Shown: positions 42,657-50,714 of the stretch, piece by piece
How positions within the stretch are numbered: position 1 is the stretch's first letter
How the letters are laid out: each line of letters opens with the position of its first letter
Assembly: GCF_050749815.1 (NCBI RefSeq)
Contig: NZ_CP192735.1
Location: 496,001-560,000, forward strand
Direction: 5' to 3'
Source of the DNA: Dyella_A sp050749815
GTDB lineage: Bacteria > Pseudomonadota > Gammaproteobacteria > Xanthomonadales > Rhodanobacteraceae
DNA: 64,000 nt
Notes under the pieces: generated by a model
What the model saw: the letters and a program-made list of their open reading frames with translations, nothing else
What the model was told of the DNA's origin: nothing
Databases searched by the model: none
Program-made: the position numbers and the translations under genes

Positions 42657-43973
42657 ATGACCACCGGTTCCCACACCCGCAAGACTATCGTTCGCCTGCT
42701 CTCGGCCATGGGCAGCGCGAAGGAGATCCAGCAGTACCTCAAGCGCTTTTCCCAGCTCGACGCCAGCCGTTTCGCGGTGGTGAAGGTGGGTGGCGCGGTG
42801 CTGCGCGACGAGCTCAACGACCTCACCTCGTCGCTGACCTTCCTGCAGCAGGTCGGCCTGACGCCGATCGTGCTGCACGGCGCCGGCCCGCAGCTGGACG
42901 AGGAGCTCGCCGCCGCCGGCATCGAGAAACAGACGGTCAATGGCCTGCGCGTGACCAGCCCGAAAGCGCTCGGCATCGTGCGCCGCGTGTTCCAGCAGCA
43001 GAACCTGAAGCTGGTCGAGGCGCTGCAGTCGATGGACACCCGCGCCACCTCGGTGCCCTCGGGCGTGTTCATGGCCAGCTTCCTGGACCGCGACACCTAC
43101 GGCATGGTCGGCAAGGTCGACAGCATCAACCTGGCGCCGATCGAGGCCAGCCTGCGCGCGGGCTCCATCCCGGTGATCGCCAGCCTGGGCGAGACCGACG
43201 AGGGCCAGTTCCTCAACATCAACGCCGACTTCGCCGCCAACGAACTGGTACGCGTGCTGCAGCCGTACAAGATCGTGTTCCTCACCGGTACCGGCGGCCT
43301 GCTCGACGACCAGGGCAAGCTGATCGACTCGATCAACCTGTCCACCGAGTTCGACCACCTGATGGAGCAGCCGTGGATCAACGGCGGCATGCGGGTGAAG
43401 ATCGAGCAGATCGCCGACCTGCTGGACAAGCTTCCGCTGTCGTCCTCGGTGTCGATCACCCGGCCCTCGGAGCTGGCCAAGGAGCTGTTCACCCACAAGG
43501 GGTCCGGCACACTGGTCCGCCGCGGCGAGAAGGTGCTCACCTTCGACAGCTGGGAGGGCGTGGACCAGGCGCGGCTGCGCGAGCTGATCGAGTCGAGCTT
43601 CGGCCGCAAGCTGGTATCGGACTATTTCGAACGCACCGTGCCGTACCGCATCTACGTGAGCGAGAACTACCGCGCGGCGATGATCCTCACCATGGACGAA
43701 GGCTTGCCCTACCTCGACAAGTTCGCCGTGCTCGACGAGGCGCAGGGCGAAGGTCTCGGCCGTGCGGTATGGCAGGTGATGCGCGAGCAGCATCCGCAGC
43801 TGTTCTGGCGCTCGCGCCACGGCAATCCGGTCAACCCGTTCTATTACGCCGAGTCCGACGGCTGCTTCAAGCAGGCGCGCTGGAAGGTGTTCTGGTACGG
43901 GCTGGACGGGTTCGACACCATCGAACGCTGCGTTGCCCACTGCGCCACCCGCAAGCCCACGCTGGTCGACTGA
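42657..43973 (+). CDS. argB: Bifunctional N-acetylglutamate kinase/synthase
   Basis: The 438-residue protein fuses two steps. The amino acid kinase domain (about 25-285) has VVKVGGAVLRDEL, LHGAGPQLDEELAAAG, GMVGKVDSIN and LTGTGGLLDDQGKLI. The C-terminal acetyltransferase domain (about 290-438) ends in FWRSRHGNPVNPFYYAESDG. This fused NAGS/K is characteristic of Xanthomonadales and of animal NAGS-like proteins. It explains why no separate argA is present. argE precedes it by 36 bases and argC follows by 16. Confidence 0.95.
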   Translation: MTTGSHTRKTIVRLLSAMGSAKEIQQYLKRFSQLDASRFAVVKVGGAVLRDELNDLTSSLTFLQQVGLTPIVLHGAGPQLDEELAAAGIEKQTVNGLRVTSPKALGIVRRVFQQQNLKLVEALQSMDTRATSVPSGVFMASFLDRDTYGMVGKVDSINLAPIEASLRAGSIPVIASLGETDEGQFLNINADFAANELVRVLQPYKIVFLTGTGGLLDDQGKLIDSINLSTEFDHLMEQPWINGGMRVKIEQIADLLDKLPLSSSVSITRPSELAKELFTHKGSGTLVRRGEKVLTFDSWEGVDQARLRELIESSFGRKLVSDYFERTVPYRIYVSENYRAAMILTMDEGLPYLDKFAVLDEAQGEGLGRAVWQVMREQHPQLFWRSRHGNPVNPFYYAESDGCFKQARWKVFWYGLDGFDTIERCVAHCATRKPTLVD

Positions 43974-43989
43974 TCCCACGAGCCACGAC

Positions 43990-44949
43990 ATGACTTCTGC
44001 ATGCAAAACCCTCGGTATCGTCGGCGCACGCGGCCACACCGGCGCGGAGCTGATCCGCCTGGTCGCCGCGCATCCGGCGCTGGAACTGGCCTTCGTTTCC
44101 TCGCGCGAACTGGACGGCCAGCGCGTGGCCGACCACGTGGAGGGCTACGCCGGCGAGCTGCGCTACGCCAGCCTCGATGCCGACGCGGTGGCCGCGCAGG
44201 GCGCCGACGTGGTGGTGCTGGCCCTGCCCAACGGCAATGCGGCGCCCTATGTCGAGGCGATCGACAAGGCCAGACCCGACACGCTGATCCTCGATCTGTC
44301 CGCCGACTACCGCTTCGACAGCACGTGGTACTACGGATTGCCCGAGCTCACGCGTGAGAAATGGCGCGGCGAGAAGAAGATCAGCAACCCCGGCTGTTAC
44401 GCCACCGCCATCCAGCTCTCGATCGCGCCGCTGAAAGACCTGCTGGCCGCGCCGCCGGTGTGCTTCGGCGTGTCGGGCTATTCCGGCGCCGGCACCACGC
44501 CCTCGGACAAGAACAATCCCGAGAAGCTGCGCGACAACCTGATGCCGTATTCACTCACCGGCCACACTCATGAGAAGGAAGCCAGTCGCCACCTCGGCGT
44601 GCCGGTGGAGTTCATGCCGCACGTGGCGCCGCACTTCCGCGGCCTCACCGTCACCACCAACCTCTACCTCGCGCGCAAGATGACTCGCGAGGAGGTGATG
44701 CAGCGCTTCTACCACGCCTACGACGCCGAGCCGCTGATCCACGTGGTGGACGAGGCGCCGTGGGTGAGCGCGGTTGCCGGCAAGCATCACGTCGACATCG
44801 GCGGCTTCGCGGTCTCCGCCGACGGCAAGCGCGTGGTGGTGGTGGCCACGCTGGACAACCTGCTCAAGGGCGCGGCGACCCAGGCGCTGCAGAACATCAA
44901 CCGGGCGATCGGCGTCGACGAGCTCACCGCCATCCCGACCACTCCATGA
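43990..44949 (+). CDS. argC: N-acetyl-gamma-glutamyl-phosphate reductase
   Basis: The 319-residue NADPH enzyme reduces acetylglutamyl phosphate to the semialdehyde. It has the Rossmann start LGIVGARGHTGAELIRL, the catalytic Cys in SNPGCYATAIQLS and the His-bearing PHVAPHFRGLTVTT. It is of the shorter type found in Xanthomonas. REP-like copy C begins 4 bases after its stop. Confidence 0.96.
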   Translation: MTSACKTLGIVGARGHTGAELIRLVAAHPALELAFVSSRELDGQRVADHVEGYAGELRYASLDADAVAAQGADVVVLALPNGNAAPYVEAIDKARPDTLILDLSADYRFDSTWYYGLPELTREKWRGEKKISNPGCYATAIQLSIAPLKDLLAAPPVCFGVSGYSGAGTTPSDKNNPEKLRDNLMPYSLTGHTHEKEASRHLGVPVEFMPHVAPHFRGLTVTTNLYLARKMTREEVMQRFYHAYDAEPLIHVVDEAPWVSAVAGKHHVDIGGFAVSADGKRVVVVATLDNLLKGAATQALQNINRAIGVDELTAIPTTP

Positions 44950-44953
44950 CGAC

Positions 44954-45033
44954 GTAGGAGCCCGCTCGCGGGCGACGTTTTTCGCTCTGGTGCCGCATCA
45001 AAGCCAAAGCATCGCCCGCGAGCGGGCTCCTAC
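44954..45033. repeat. REP-like inverted repeat, copy C
   Basis: Arms gtaggagcccgctcgcgggc and gcccgcgagcgggctcctac lie in the 105-base gap between argC and argH and closely match copy B, including the inner catcaaagcca. Its hairpin could modulate read-through or mRNA decay between argC and argH. Confidence 0.88.
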
Positions 45034-45054
45034 ACGAGATCCAGGACATCAGCG

Positions 45055-46350
45055 ATGACCCAACCCCTCTGGCAGAAATCCGGCATCCAGGTCGACCCGC
45101 GCATCATGCGGTTCCTCGCCGGTGACGACGTGATCCTCGATCGCGAGTTCTTCCTGCACGACATCACCGCCAGCAAGGCGCACGTCGAAGGCCTGCAGCA
45201 CATCGGCGTGGTCAGTGCCGACGAAGCCGCCGCGCTCAAGCGTGAGCTCGACGCGCTGGCCGAGGACTTCCGTGCCGGCGCCTTCGTGCTGGACGAGCGT
45301 TTCGAGGACTGCCACTCGGCGATCGAGGCGCGCCTCACCGAGCGGCTAGGCGATGCCGGTCGCCGCGTGCACACCGGGCGCAGCCGCAACGACCAGATCC
45401 TGGTGGCCACGCGGCTGTGGCTGAAGGACAAGCTGGCCGAGCTGGAAGCGCACTGCCGCGCCGTCGCCGAGGTATGCCTGGAGCGCGTCGCGCAGCCGGC
45501 GTTGCCGCTGCCCGGCTACACCCACCTGCAGCGCGCGGTGGTCTCGTCCACGTCGATGTGGTTCGCCGGTTTCGCCGAGGGCTTCATCGACAACGCGCTG
45601 CGCGCCCGGCAGACGCGCGAGCTGATCGACGCCAATCCGCTGGGCACTGCCGCCGGCTACGGCGTCAACCTGCCGCTGGATCGCGCACATACCACGCAGG
45701 CGCTGGGCTTCGGGCGCATGCAGGTCAGCCCGATCTACGCACAGCTGTCGCGCGGCAAGTACGAGATGGCGGTGCTGGAGGCGATCGGCGCGGCGATGCT
45801 CGACGTGCGCCGACTGGCCTGGGATCTGTCGCTGTTCACCACCGCCGAATTCGGGTTCGTGCAGCTGCCGGCGCAGTACACCACCGGCAGCTCGATCATG
45901 CCGAACAAGCGCAACCCGGACGTGGTGGAACTGCTGCGCGCCAGCTACGCCTCCGTGGCGGCGGCGCGCACCGAGATCGAGCAGCTGCTCTCGCTGCCGT
46001 CCGGCTACCAGCGCGATCTGCAGTTCTCCAAGGGCTCGATCTTCCACGGCGTGCGCCACGGCCTGATGGCGCTGGAGCTGGTGCCGGACCTGCTGGCGCA
46101 GATGGCCTGGAACGAGGCGACCATGCGCGCGGCGATCGAGCCGGCGATGTATGCCACCGACGTGGCGATCGAGCAGGCGGCGGCCGGCGTGCCGTTCCGC
46201 GACGCCTATCGCGCCGCTGCCGAAACCGCTGCTTCCGCGGGCGAGGGACGCACGCCGGAGGGCAGCCTCGCCGCGCGCACGTCGCCCGGTGCCGGCGAAC
46301 AGCTGAAGCTGGAAGAGTTGCGCGCGCGGCTCGCCGCGCTGGGCCAGTGA
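45055..46350 (+). CDS. argH: Argininosuccinate lyase
   Basis: The 431-residue fumarase-superfamily enzyme releases arginine and fumarate. Signature segments are HTGRSRNDQILVATRLWLKD, PGYTHLQRA and GSSIMPNKRNPD with the catalytic Ser. The C-terminal part ends in a helical region common in family members. It is followed after 11 bases by a cupin gene. Confidence 0.96.
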   Translation: MTQPLWQKSGIQVDPRIMRFLAGDDVILDREFFLHDITASKAHVEGLQHIGVVSADEAAALKRELDALAEDFRAGAFVLDERFEDCHSAIEARLTERLGDAGRRVHTGRSRNDQILVATRLWLKDKLAELEAHCRAVAEVCLERVAQPALPLPGYTHLQRAVVSSTSMWFAGFAEGFIDNALRARQTRELIDANPLGTAAGYGVNLPLDRAHTTQALGFGRMQVSPIYAQLSRGKYEMAVLEAIGAAMLDVRRLAWDLSLFTTAEFGFVQLPAQYTTGSSIMPNKRNPDVVELLRASYASVAAARTEIEQLLSLPSGYQRDLQFSKGSIFHGVRHGLMALELVPDLLAQMAWNEATMRAAIEPAMYATDVAIEQAAAGVPFRDAYRAAAETAASAGEGRTPEGSLAARTSPGAGEQLKLEELRARLAALGQ

Positions 46351-46361
46351 GGTAACGCACC

Positions 46362-46709
46362 ATGTCCGCCGTCAGCACCGCCAACGCAGCACACTATGTC
46401 TGGGGCCAGCAGTGCGACGGCTGGCATCTACTGGCCGGCGATGATCTCAGCGTTATCGAGGAACGCATGCCGCCCGGCACCGCCGAGGTGCGCCACCGGC
46501 ACGCGCGCTCGCGGCAGTTTTTCTACGTGCTGGGCGGCACCGCCATGCTGGAGCTGGAGGGCGTCGCGCACCGCCTCGAGGCGGGGCAGGGCCTGCACGT
46601 GCCGCCCGGTGCGGCGCACCAGATGCGCAACGACTCCGGCGAGGACGTGCGCTTCCTGGTGATCTCCTCGCCACGCAGCCACGGCGATCGCGAGGCGGTC
46701 GATGGCTGA
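46362..46709 (+). CDS. Cupin-domain protein
   Basis: The 115-residue single cupin barrel has both motifs: HRHARSRQFFYVLGG (metal His) and VPPGAAHQMRNDSGEDV. The missing Glu of motif 1 is replaced by Arg/Ser residues, so metal binding is uncertain. It overlaps proB1 by 8 bases, and its role in arginine or proline synthesis is unknown. Confidence 0.85.
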   Translation: MSAVSTANAAHYVWGQQCDGWHLLAGDDLSVIEERMPPGTAEVRHRHARSRQFFYVLGGTAMLELEGVAHRLEAGQGLHVPPGAAHQMRNDSGEDVRFLVISSPRSHGDREAVDG

Positions 46710-47832
46710 GCTCGCCTTCCAGCCGCTGCCTGCGTGGCGGCGGGCGGTGCTCAAGGTCGGCAGCAATCTGCTGGCGGCCGACGGCGGCGGGCTGACCCCT
46801 GCGTATGCGCAGACGCTCGCGGCCTTCATCGCCCACAGCCAGGCGCAGGGCCGCGAGCTAGTGCTGGTGTCTTCCGGTGCGGTGGCGGCCGGCCGCGCGC
46901 TGCTGCGCGCACGCGCGCTGCCCGCTGGCGACCTGGCCGAGCGCCAGGCGCTGGCCGCGCTCGGCCAGGCGCCGATGATCGCGCTATGGCAGTCGCTGTC
47001 GAGCCGAGCCGTGGCGCAGGTGCTGCTGACCCACGACGACCTGCGCAACCGTCGTCGCTACCTCAATGCCCGCGCCACGTTGCGCCAGTTGCTGGCGATC
47101 GAGGTCTTGCCGGTGGTCAACGAGAACGACACGGTGGCGGTGGACGAGCTCAAGCTCGGCGACAACGACAACCTCGCCGCCATCGTGGCGGCGCTGGTCG
47201 ATGCCGACCTGCTGTTGATCGCCTCGGATATCGACGCGCTGTACAACGCTGATCCGCGCCGCGATCCCACCGCCGCGGCGATACCGCACGTGGCCGAGAT
47301 CACGCCCCAGGTGCTGGCGATGGCCGGCGGCAGCGGCAGTGCGGTCGGCACCGGCGGCATGCGCACCAAGCTGCAGGCGGCGCAGAAGGCGGCCGCGGCG
47401 GGTATCGCCACGGCGCTGTTCAACGGGCGCGATGCGGCCACGGTGCAGGCGCTGGGCGAAGGTCGGCTGCGCGGCACGCTGTTCACGCCGGCACAGAGCC
47501 GCATGCAGGCACGCAAGTACTGGCTGCTGCATGCGCCCGCAAGTGCGGCGTCGATCCGCGTCGATGCGGGCGCAGCGAGCGCGCTGGCGGGTGGCGGCGC
47601 CTCGCTGCTGCCCGGTGGCGTGGTGGACGTGGTGGGCGAGTTTCATCGCGGCGACCTGGTGGACGTCATCGATCCTTCCGGGCGCATGGTCGCGCGCGGT
47701 CTCACCCAGTACGGCGCAGTCGATGTGCGGCGAATGGCCGGTCGCCACAGCCGGGATATCGATGGCGTACTGGGCTACAGCTACGGGCCGGCCGTCGTGC
47801 ATCGCGACGATCTCGCGTTGACTGCGGTGTAG
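46702..47832 (+). CDS. proB: Glutamate 5-kinase, first of two tandem copies
   Basis: The 376-residue kinase phosphorylates glutamate, the first step of proline synthesis. It has VLKVGSNLLA, LVSSGAVAAGR, PVVNENDTVAVDEL, ASDIDALYNADPR, the VGTGGMRTKLQAA motif, and a C-terminal PUA domain (about 285-376). It appears complete. It overlaps the cupin gene and is followed after 123 bases by a second, clearly diverged proB. The two share most of their N-terminal motifs but differ in many PUA residues. Confidence 0.94.
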   Translation: MAELAFQPLPAWRRAVLKVGSNLLAADGGGLTPAYAQTLAAFIAHSQAQGRELVLVSSGAVAAGRALLRARALPAGDLAERQALAALGQAPMIALWQSLSSRAVAQVLLTHDDLRNRRRYLNARATLRQLLAIEVLPVVNENDTVAVDELKLGDNDNLAAIVAALVDADLLLIASDIDALYNADPRRDPTAAAIPHVAEITPQVLAMAGGSGSAVGTGGMRTKLQAAQKAAAAGIATALFNGRDAATVQALGEGRLRGTLFTPAQSRMQARKYWLLHAPASAASIRVDAGAASALAGGGASLLPGGVVDVVGEFHRGDLVDVIDPSGRMVARGLTQYGAVDVRRMAGRHSRDIDGVLGYSYGPAVVHRDDLALTAV

Positions 47833-47835
47833 GCG

Positions 47836-47849
47836 TTTGGACGTCCAAA
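47836..47849. promoter_or_regulatory. Palindrome between the two proB genes
   Basis: A perfect 14-base palindrome tttggacgtccaaa lies 4 bases after the proB1 stop and 107 bases before proB2. It could be an operator for an internal promoter. The ggacgtc core recurs in the hairpin at 52599-52622. No regulator is identified. Confidence 0.35.
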
Positions 47850-47955
47850 TGGCTGTTCACGACATGGCGCACGTGGTCGATAGGCGCATCGGGGTTGAAA
47901 TCCCAGGAGCTGCCCAGACCCTCTAACAGTTGTCGCAGTCGAGGAAACCGGGGAG

Positions 47956-49131
47956 ATGACGCAACTCAGGGCTTTTCGCCAGCAGACCGTGCCGCCGTGG
48001 CGACGCGCCGTGCTCAAGGTGGGCAGCAGCCTGATCGCCGCCGATGGCGGTGGCCTGAGCACCTGTTATGCGCTGGGCCTGGCCCAGTTCATCACCGCGT
48101 GTCACGCCAGTGGGCGCGAGATCGTGCTGGTGTCGTCCGGCGCGGTGGCCGCGGGACGCTTGCTGCTGAAGGATCACTCGCACGAGGACACCAGCAGCGC
48201 CGCGCGCCAGGCGATGGCGGCGCTGGGCCAGACGCAGACCGTCGGACTGTGGCAGCGCCTGCTCGATATTCCGCTGGCGCAGGTGCTGCTCACCCACGAC
48301 GATCTGCGCAACCGCCGCCGCTACCTCAACGCGCGCGCCACGTTGAGCGAATTGCTCCGTCATCGCGTGATGCCGGTGGTGAACGAGAACGACACCGTGG
48401 CGGTGGACGAACTCACCCTGGGCGACAACGACAACCTCGCGGCGATCATCGCCGCGCTGGTCGATGCCGACATGCTGCTGATCGCCACCGACATCGATGG
48501 CCTGTACACCGCCGACCCGCGCAGCAACCCGGAGGCCGAGCCGGTCAATGAAGTGCCCGAGCTCACCCCGGAGATCATGGCGATGGCCGGGGCGGCGGGC
48601 AGCTCGGTGGGCACCGGCGGCATGCGCACCAAGCTGGAAGCGGCGCAGAAGGCCGGCGCGGCAGGCATCGAAACGATCCTGTTCAACGGACGTGACAGCG
48701 AGGTGGTGAGCCTGCTCTCGCGCGATCTGCTGCACGGCACGCTGTTGCGCACCAAGGCCACCCGCCTGCAGGCGCGCAAGTACTGGCTGCGTCATGTACC
48801 GGCGGTGCCCGGCCACATCGAGGTGGATGCCGGCGCGATGCGCGCGCTGAACGAAGAGGGCGCCTCGCTGTTGCCAAAGGGCATCCTCGCCGCCGACGGT
48901 CAGTTCCAGCGCGGCGACATGGTGGAGATCGTGGGCCCTGGCGAGCACGGTGCGCTGCAGTCCTTCGCCCGCGGCATCAGCCAATACAACGCCGCCGAAA
49001 TCAACCGTATCGCGCGCTGCCACACGCGCCAGATCAAGCCCCGGCTTGGCTACAGCTTTGGCGAGAACGTCGTCCACCGCGACGACCTTGCCCTGGTGCG
49101 CGAGCTGGACCTGACCACAGGAGACCTTTGA
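47956..49131 (+). CDS. proB: Glutamate 5-kinase, second tandem copy
   Basis: The 391-residue kinase starts MTQLRAFRQQTVPPWRRAVL and carries the full motif set: KVGSSLIAAD, VLVSSGAVAAGR, NENDTVAVDEL, ATDIDGLYTADPR, VGTGGMRTKLEAA and a C-terminal PUA domain. Its stop overlaps the TTG before proA and its spacing to proA suggests it is the ancestral partner. The pair probably arose by duplication or by acquisition of a related copy. Differential feedback control by proline is a reasonable but untested inference. Confidence 0.94.
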   Translation: MTQLRAFRQQTVPPWRRAVLKVGSSLIAADGGGLSTCYALGLAQFITACHASGREIVLVSSGAVAAGRLLLKDHSHEDTSSAARQAMAALGQTQTVGLWQRLLDIPLAQVLLTHDDLRNRRRYLNARATLSELLRHRVMPVVNENDTVAVDELTLGDNDNLAAIIAALVDADMLLIATDIDGLYTADPRSNPEAEPVNEVPELTPEIMAMAGAAGSSVGTGGMRTKLEAAQKAGAAGIETILFNGRDSEVVSLLSRDLLHGTLLRTKATRLQARKYWLRHVPAVPGHIEVDAGAMRALNEEGASLLPKGILAADGQFQRGDMVEIVGPGEHGALQSFARGISQYNAAEINRIARCHTRQIKPRLGYSFGENVVHRDDLALVRELDLTTGDL

Positions 49132-49133
49132 GC

Positions 49134-50399
49134 ATGAGCGATATCCGAACCCGAGCCCTGGCCTGCCGCGACGCGGCTCCCGCGATCGCCATGCTGGATG
49201 CCGAGGCCCGCCGCGCCCTGCTGCGCGACATGGCCGCAGCAGTGGATGCGCACGCCGAGGCCATCCTGGCCGCCAACGCCAAGGACATGGCCGTTGCCGC
49301 CGACAAGGGCGTGCAGGGCGCCATGCTGGACCGCCTGAAACTGGATGCGACGCGCGTCGCGGCCATCGCCAACGCCGTGCGCGAAGTGGCCGACCTGCCG
49401 GACGTAGTTGGGCAGGTCACCCGTCGCGAGAGCCGGCCGAACGGCCTGGCCATCGAGCGCGTGCGTATTCCGCTGGGCGTGGTAGCGATGATCTACGAGG
49501 CGCGTCCCAACGTGACCGCCGACGCCGCCGCGCTGTGCATGAAGGCCGGCAACGCGGTGATCCTGCGCGGTGGCTCCGAGGCGCTGCATTCCAACCTCGC
49601 CATCGCCGCCGCCTTGCACGAAGCGATGGACAAGCACGGCGTGCCGCGCGAGGCGCTCACCATCATGGACGACCTGCGCCGCGAGACGATGGTCGCGCTG
49701 CTGCAGTTGAACGACATCGTGGACCTGGTGATCCCGCGCGGTGGCGAGGGGCTGATCCGCTTCGTCACCGAGCACGCGCGCGTGCCGGTGATCAAGCACT
49801 ACAAGGGTGTGTGTCACCTGTACGTGGATCGCGAGGCCGATCCCGACGTGGCGCTGGACCTGCTGCTCGACGGCAAGACCACCCGCACCGGCGTGTGCAA
49901 TGCGCTGGAGACGCTGCTGGTGCACAAGGACATTGCGCCTGATTTTCTGCCGCGCGCCGCCGAGGCGCTGCGCGCCAAGGGCGTGGAGCTGCGCGGCGAC
50001 GAGGCCAGCCGCGCCCTGGCCGGCGACATGAAGGAAGCCACCGAGGACGACTACACCGCCGAGTTCCTCGACCTGATCCTCGCCGTGCGCGTGGTCGACA
50101 GCGTGGACGAGGCGATCGCCCACATCCGCCGCTACGGCTCGGATCACACCGAGGTGATCGCCACGCGCAACGAGGCCACGGCCGCGAAGTTCGTCCACGC
50201 GCTGCGTTCGGCGGTGGTGATGGTCAATGCCTCCTCGCGCTTTTCCGATGGGGGCGAGCTGGGGCTGGGCGCGGAGATCGGCATCTCCACCACCCGACTG
50301 CATGCCTACGGGCCGATGGGGGCCGAGTCGCTCACCATCGAGCGCTTCGTGGTGCGCGGGGAGGGGCAGGTGCGGCACGCGGAGAGCCGCACACGCTGA
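49134..50399 (+). CDS. proA: Gamma-glutamyl phosphate reductase
   Basis: The 421-residue aldehyde dehydrogenase-like enzyme makes glutamate-5-semialdehyde. Typical segments are ERVRIPLGVVAMIYEARPNVT, NAVILRGGSEA and the catalytic-Cys stretch TTRTGVCNALETLLVH, and the C-terminus holds SSRFSDGGELGLGAEIGIST. An aggag lies 11 bases before the ATG at 49134. It completes the cluster. Confidence 0.97.
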   Translation: MSDIRTRALACRDAAPAIAMLDAEARRALLRDMAAAVDAHAEAILAANAKDMAVAADKGVQGAMLDRLKLDATRVAAIANAVREVADLPDVVGQVTRRESRPNGLAIERVRIPLGVVAMIYEARPNVTADAAALCMKAGNAVILRGGSEALHSNLAIAAALHEAMDKHGVPREALTIMDDLRRETMVALLQLNDIVDLVIPRGGEGLIRFVTEHARVPVIKHYKGVCHLYVDREADPDVALDLLLDGKTTRTGVCNALETLLVHKDIAPDFLPRAAEALRAKGVELRGDEASRALAGDMKEATEDDYTAEFLDLILAVRVVDSVDEAIAHIRRYGSDHTEVIATRNEATAAKFVHALRSAVVMVNASSRFSDGGELGLGAEIGISTTRLHAYGPMGAESLTIERFVVRGEGQVRHAESRTR

Positions 50400-50408
50400 G
50401 TGCATCCC

Positions 50409-50483
50409 TGTAGGAGCGCGCTCGCGCGCGATGCTTTGCTCCGGTGCGTGGCGAAGAGTATCGCGCACGAGTGCGCTCCTACA
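50409..50483. repeat. REP-like inverted repeat, copy D
   Basis: Starts tgtaggagcgcgctcgcgcg and ends cgcacgagtgcgctcctaca, ten bases after the proA stop. The middle (atgctttgctccggtgcgtggcg) is shared with copy E, so D and E are recent relatives. It lies in the 315-base gap between the convergent genes proA and ggt. Confidence 0.85.
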
Positions 50484-50585
50484 GAAGAGCGGCCGCTGCT
50501 CGCTGGGCCGGGGCGCTGGGTCACTCGTTGGTCGCTATGGCGTTGCGCCGGCCGAGCCACATCCTGGTCGCGCTCATCACCTCCC

Positions 50586-50660
50586 TGCAGGAGCGCGCTT
50601 GCGCGCGATGCTTTCCTCCAGCGCGTGGCGAAGGGCATCGCGCACGAGTGCGCTCCTACA
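50586..50660. repeat. REP-like inverted repeat, copy E
   Basis: Starts tgcaggagcgcgcttgcgcg and ends cgcacgagtgcgctcctaca; it is in the same orientation as copy D, 102 bases downstream. The 102-base spacer holds no gene. The ggt terminator follows directly. Confidence 0.85.
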
Positions 50661-50690
50661 GAAAAAGAAGGGCGCCGATGAGGCGCCCTT
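50661..50690 (-). terminator. Intrinsic terminator of ggt
   Basis: Read on the minus strand, the stem aagggcgcc/ggcgccctt with a five-base loop (50668-50690) is followed by ctttttc. It begins 25 bases after the ggt stop. Confidence 0.88.
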
Positions 50691-50714
50691 CGTGTTTCCG
50701 GTGAAGGTCGGGGA

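Noticed and set aside
39085..44039. Long minus-strand frames (629 and 706 codons) over argG and argE-argB-argC.
   Set aside because: They mirror strongly conserved plus-strand enzymes and contain no recognisable domain.
50409..50660. The two similar units in the proA-ggt gap as a short CRISPR array.
   Set aside because: Each unit is itself an inverted repeat of about 75 bases with a long spacer; unit size and structure fit REP elements, and no cas gene is present.
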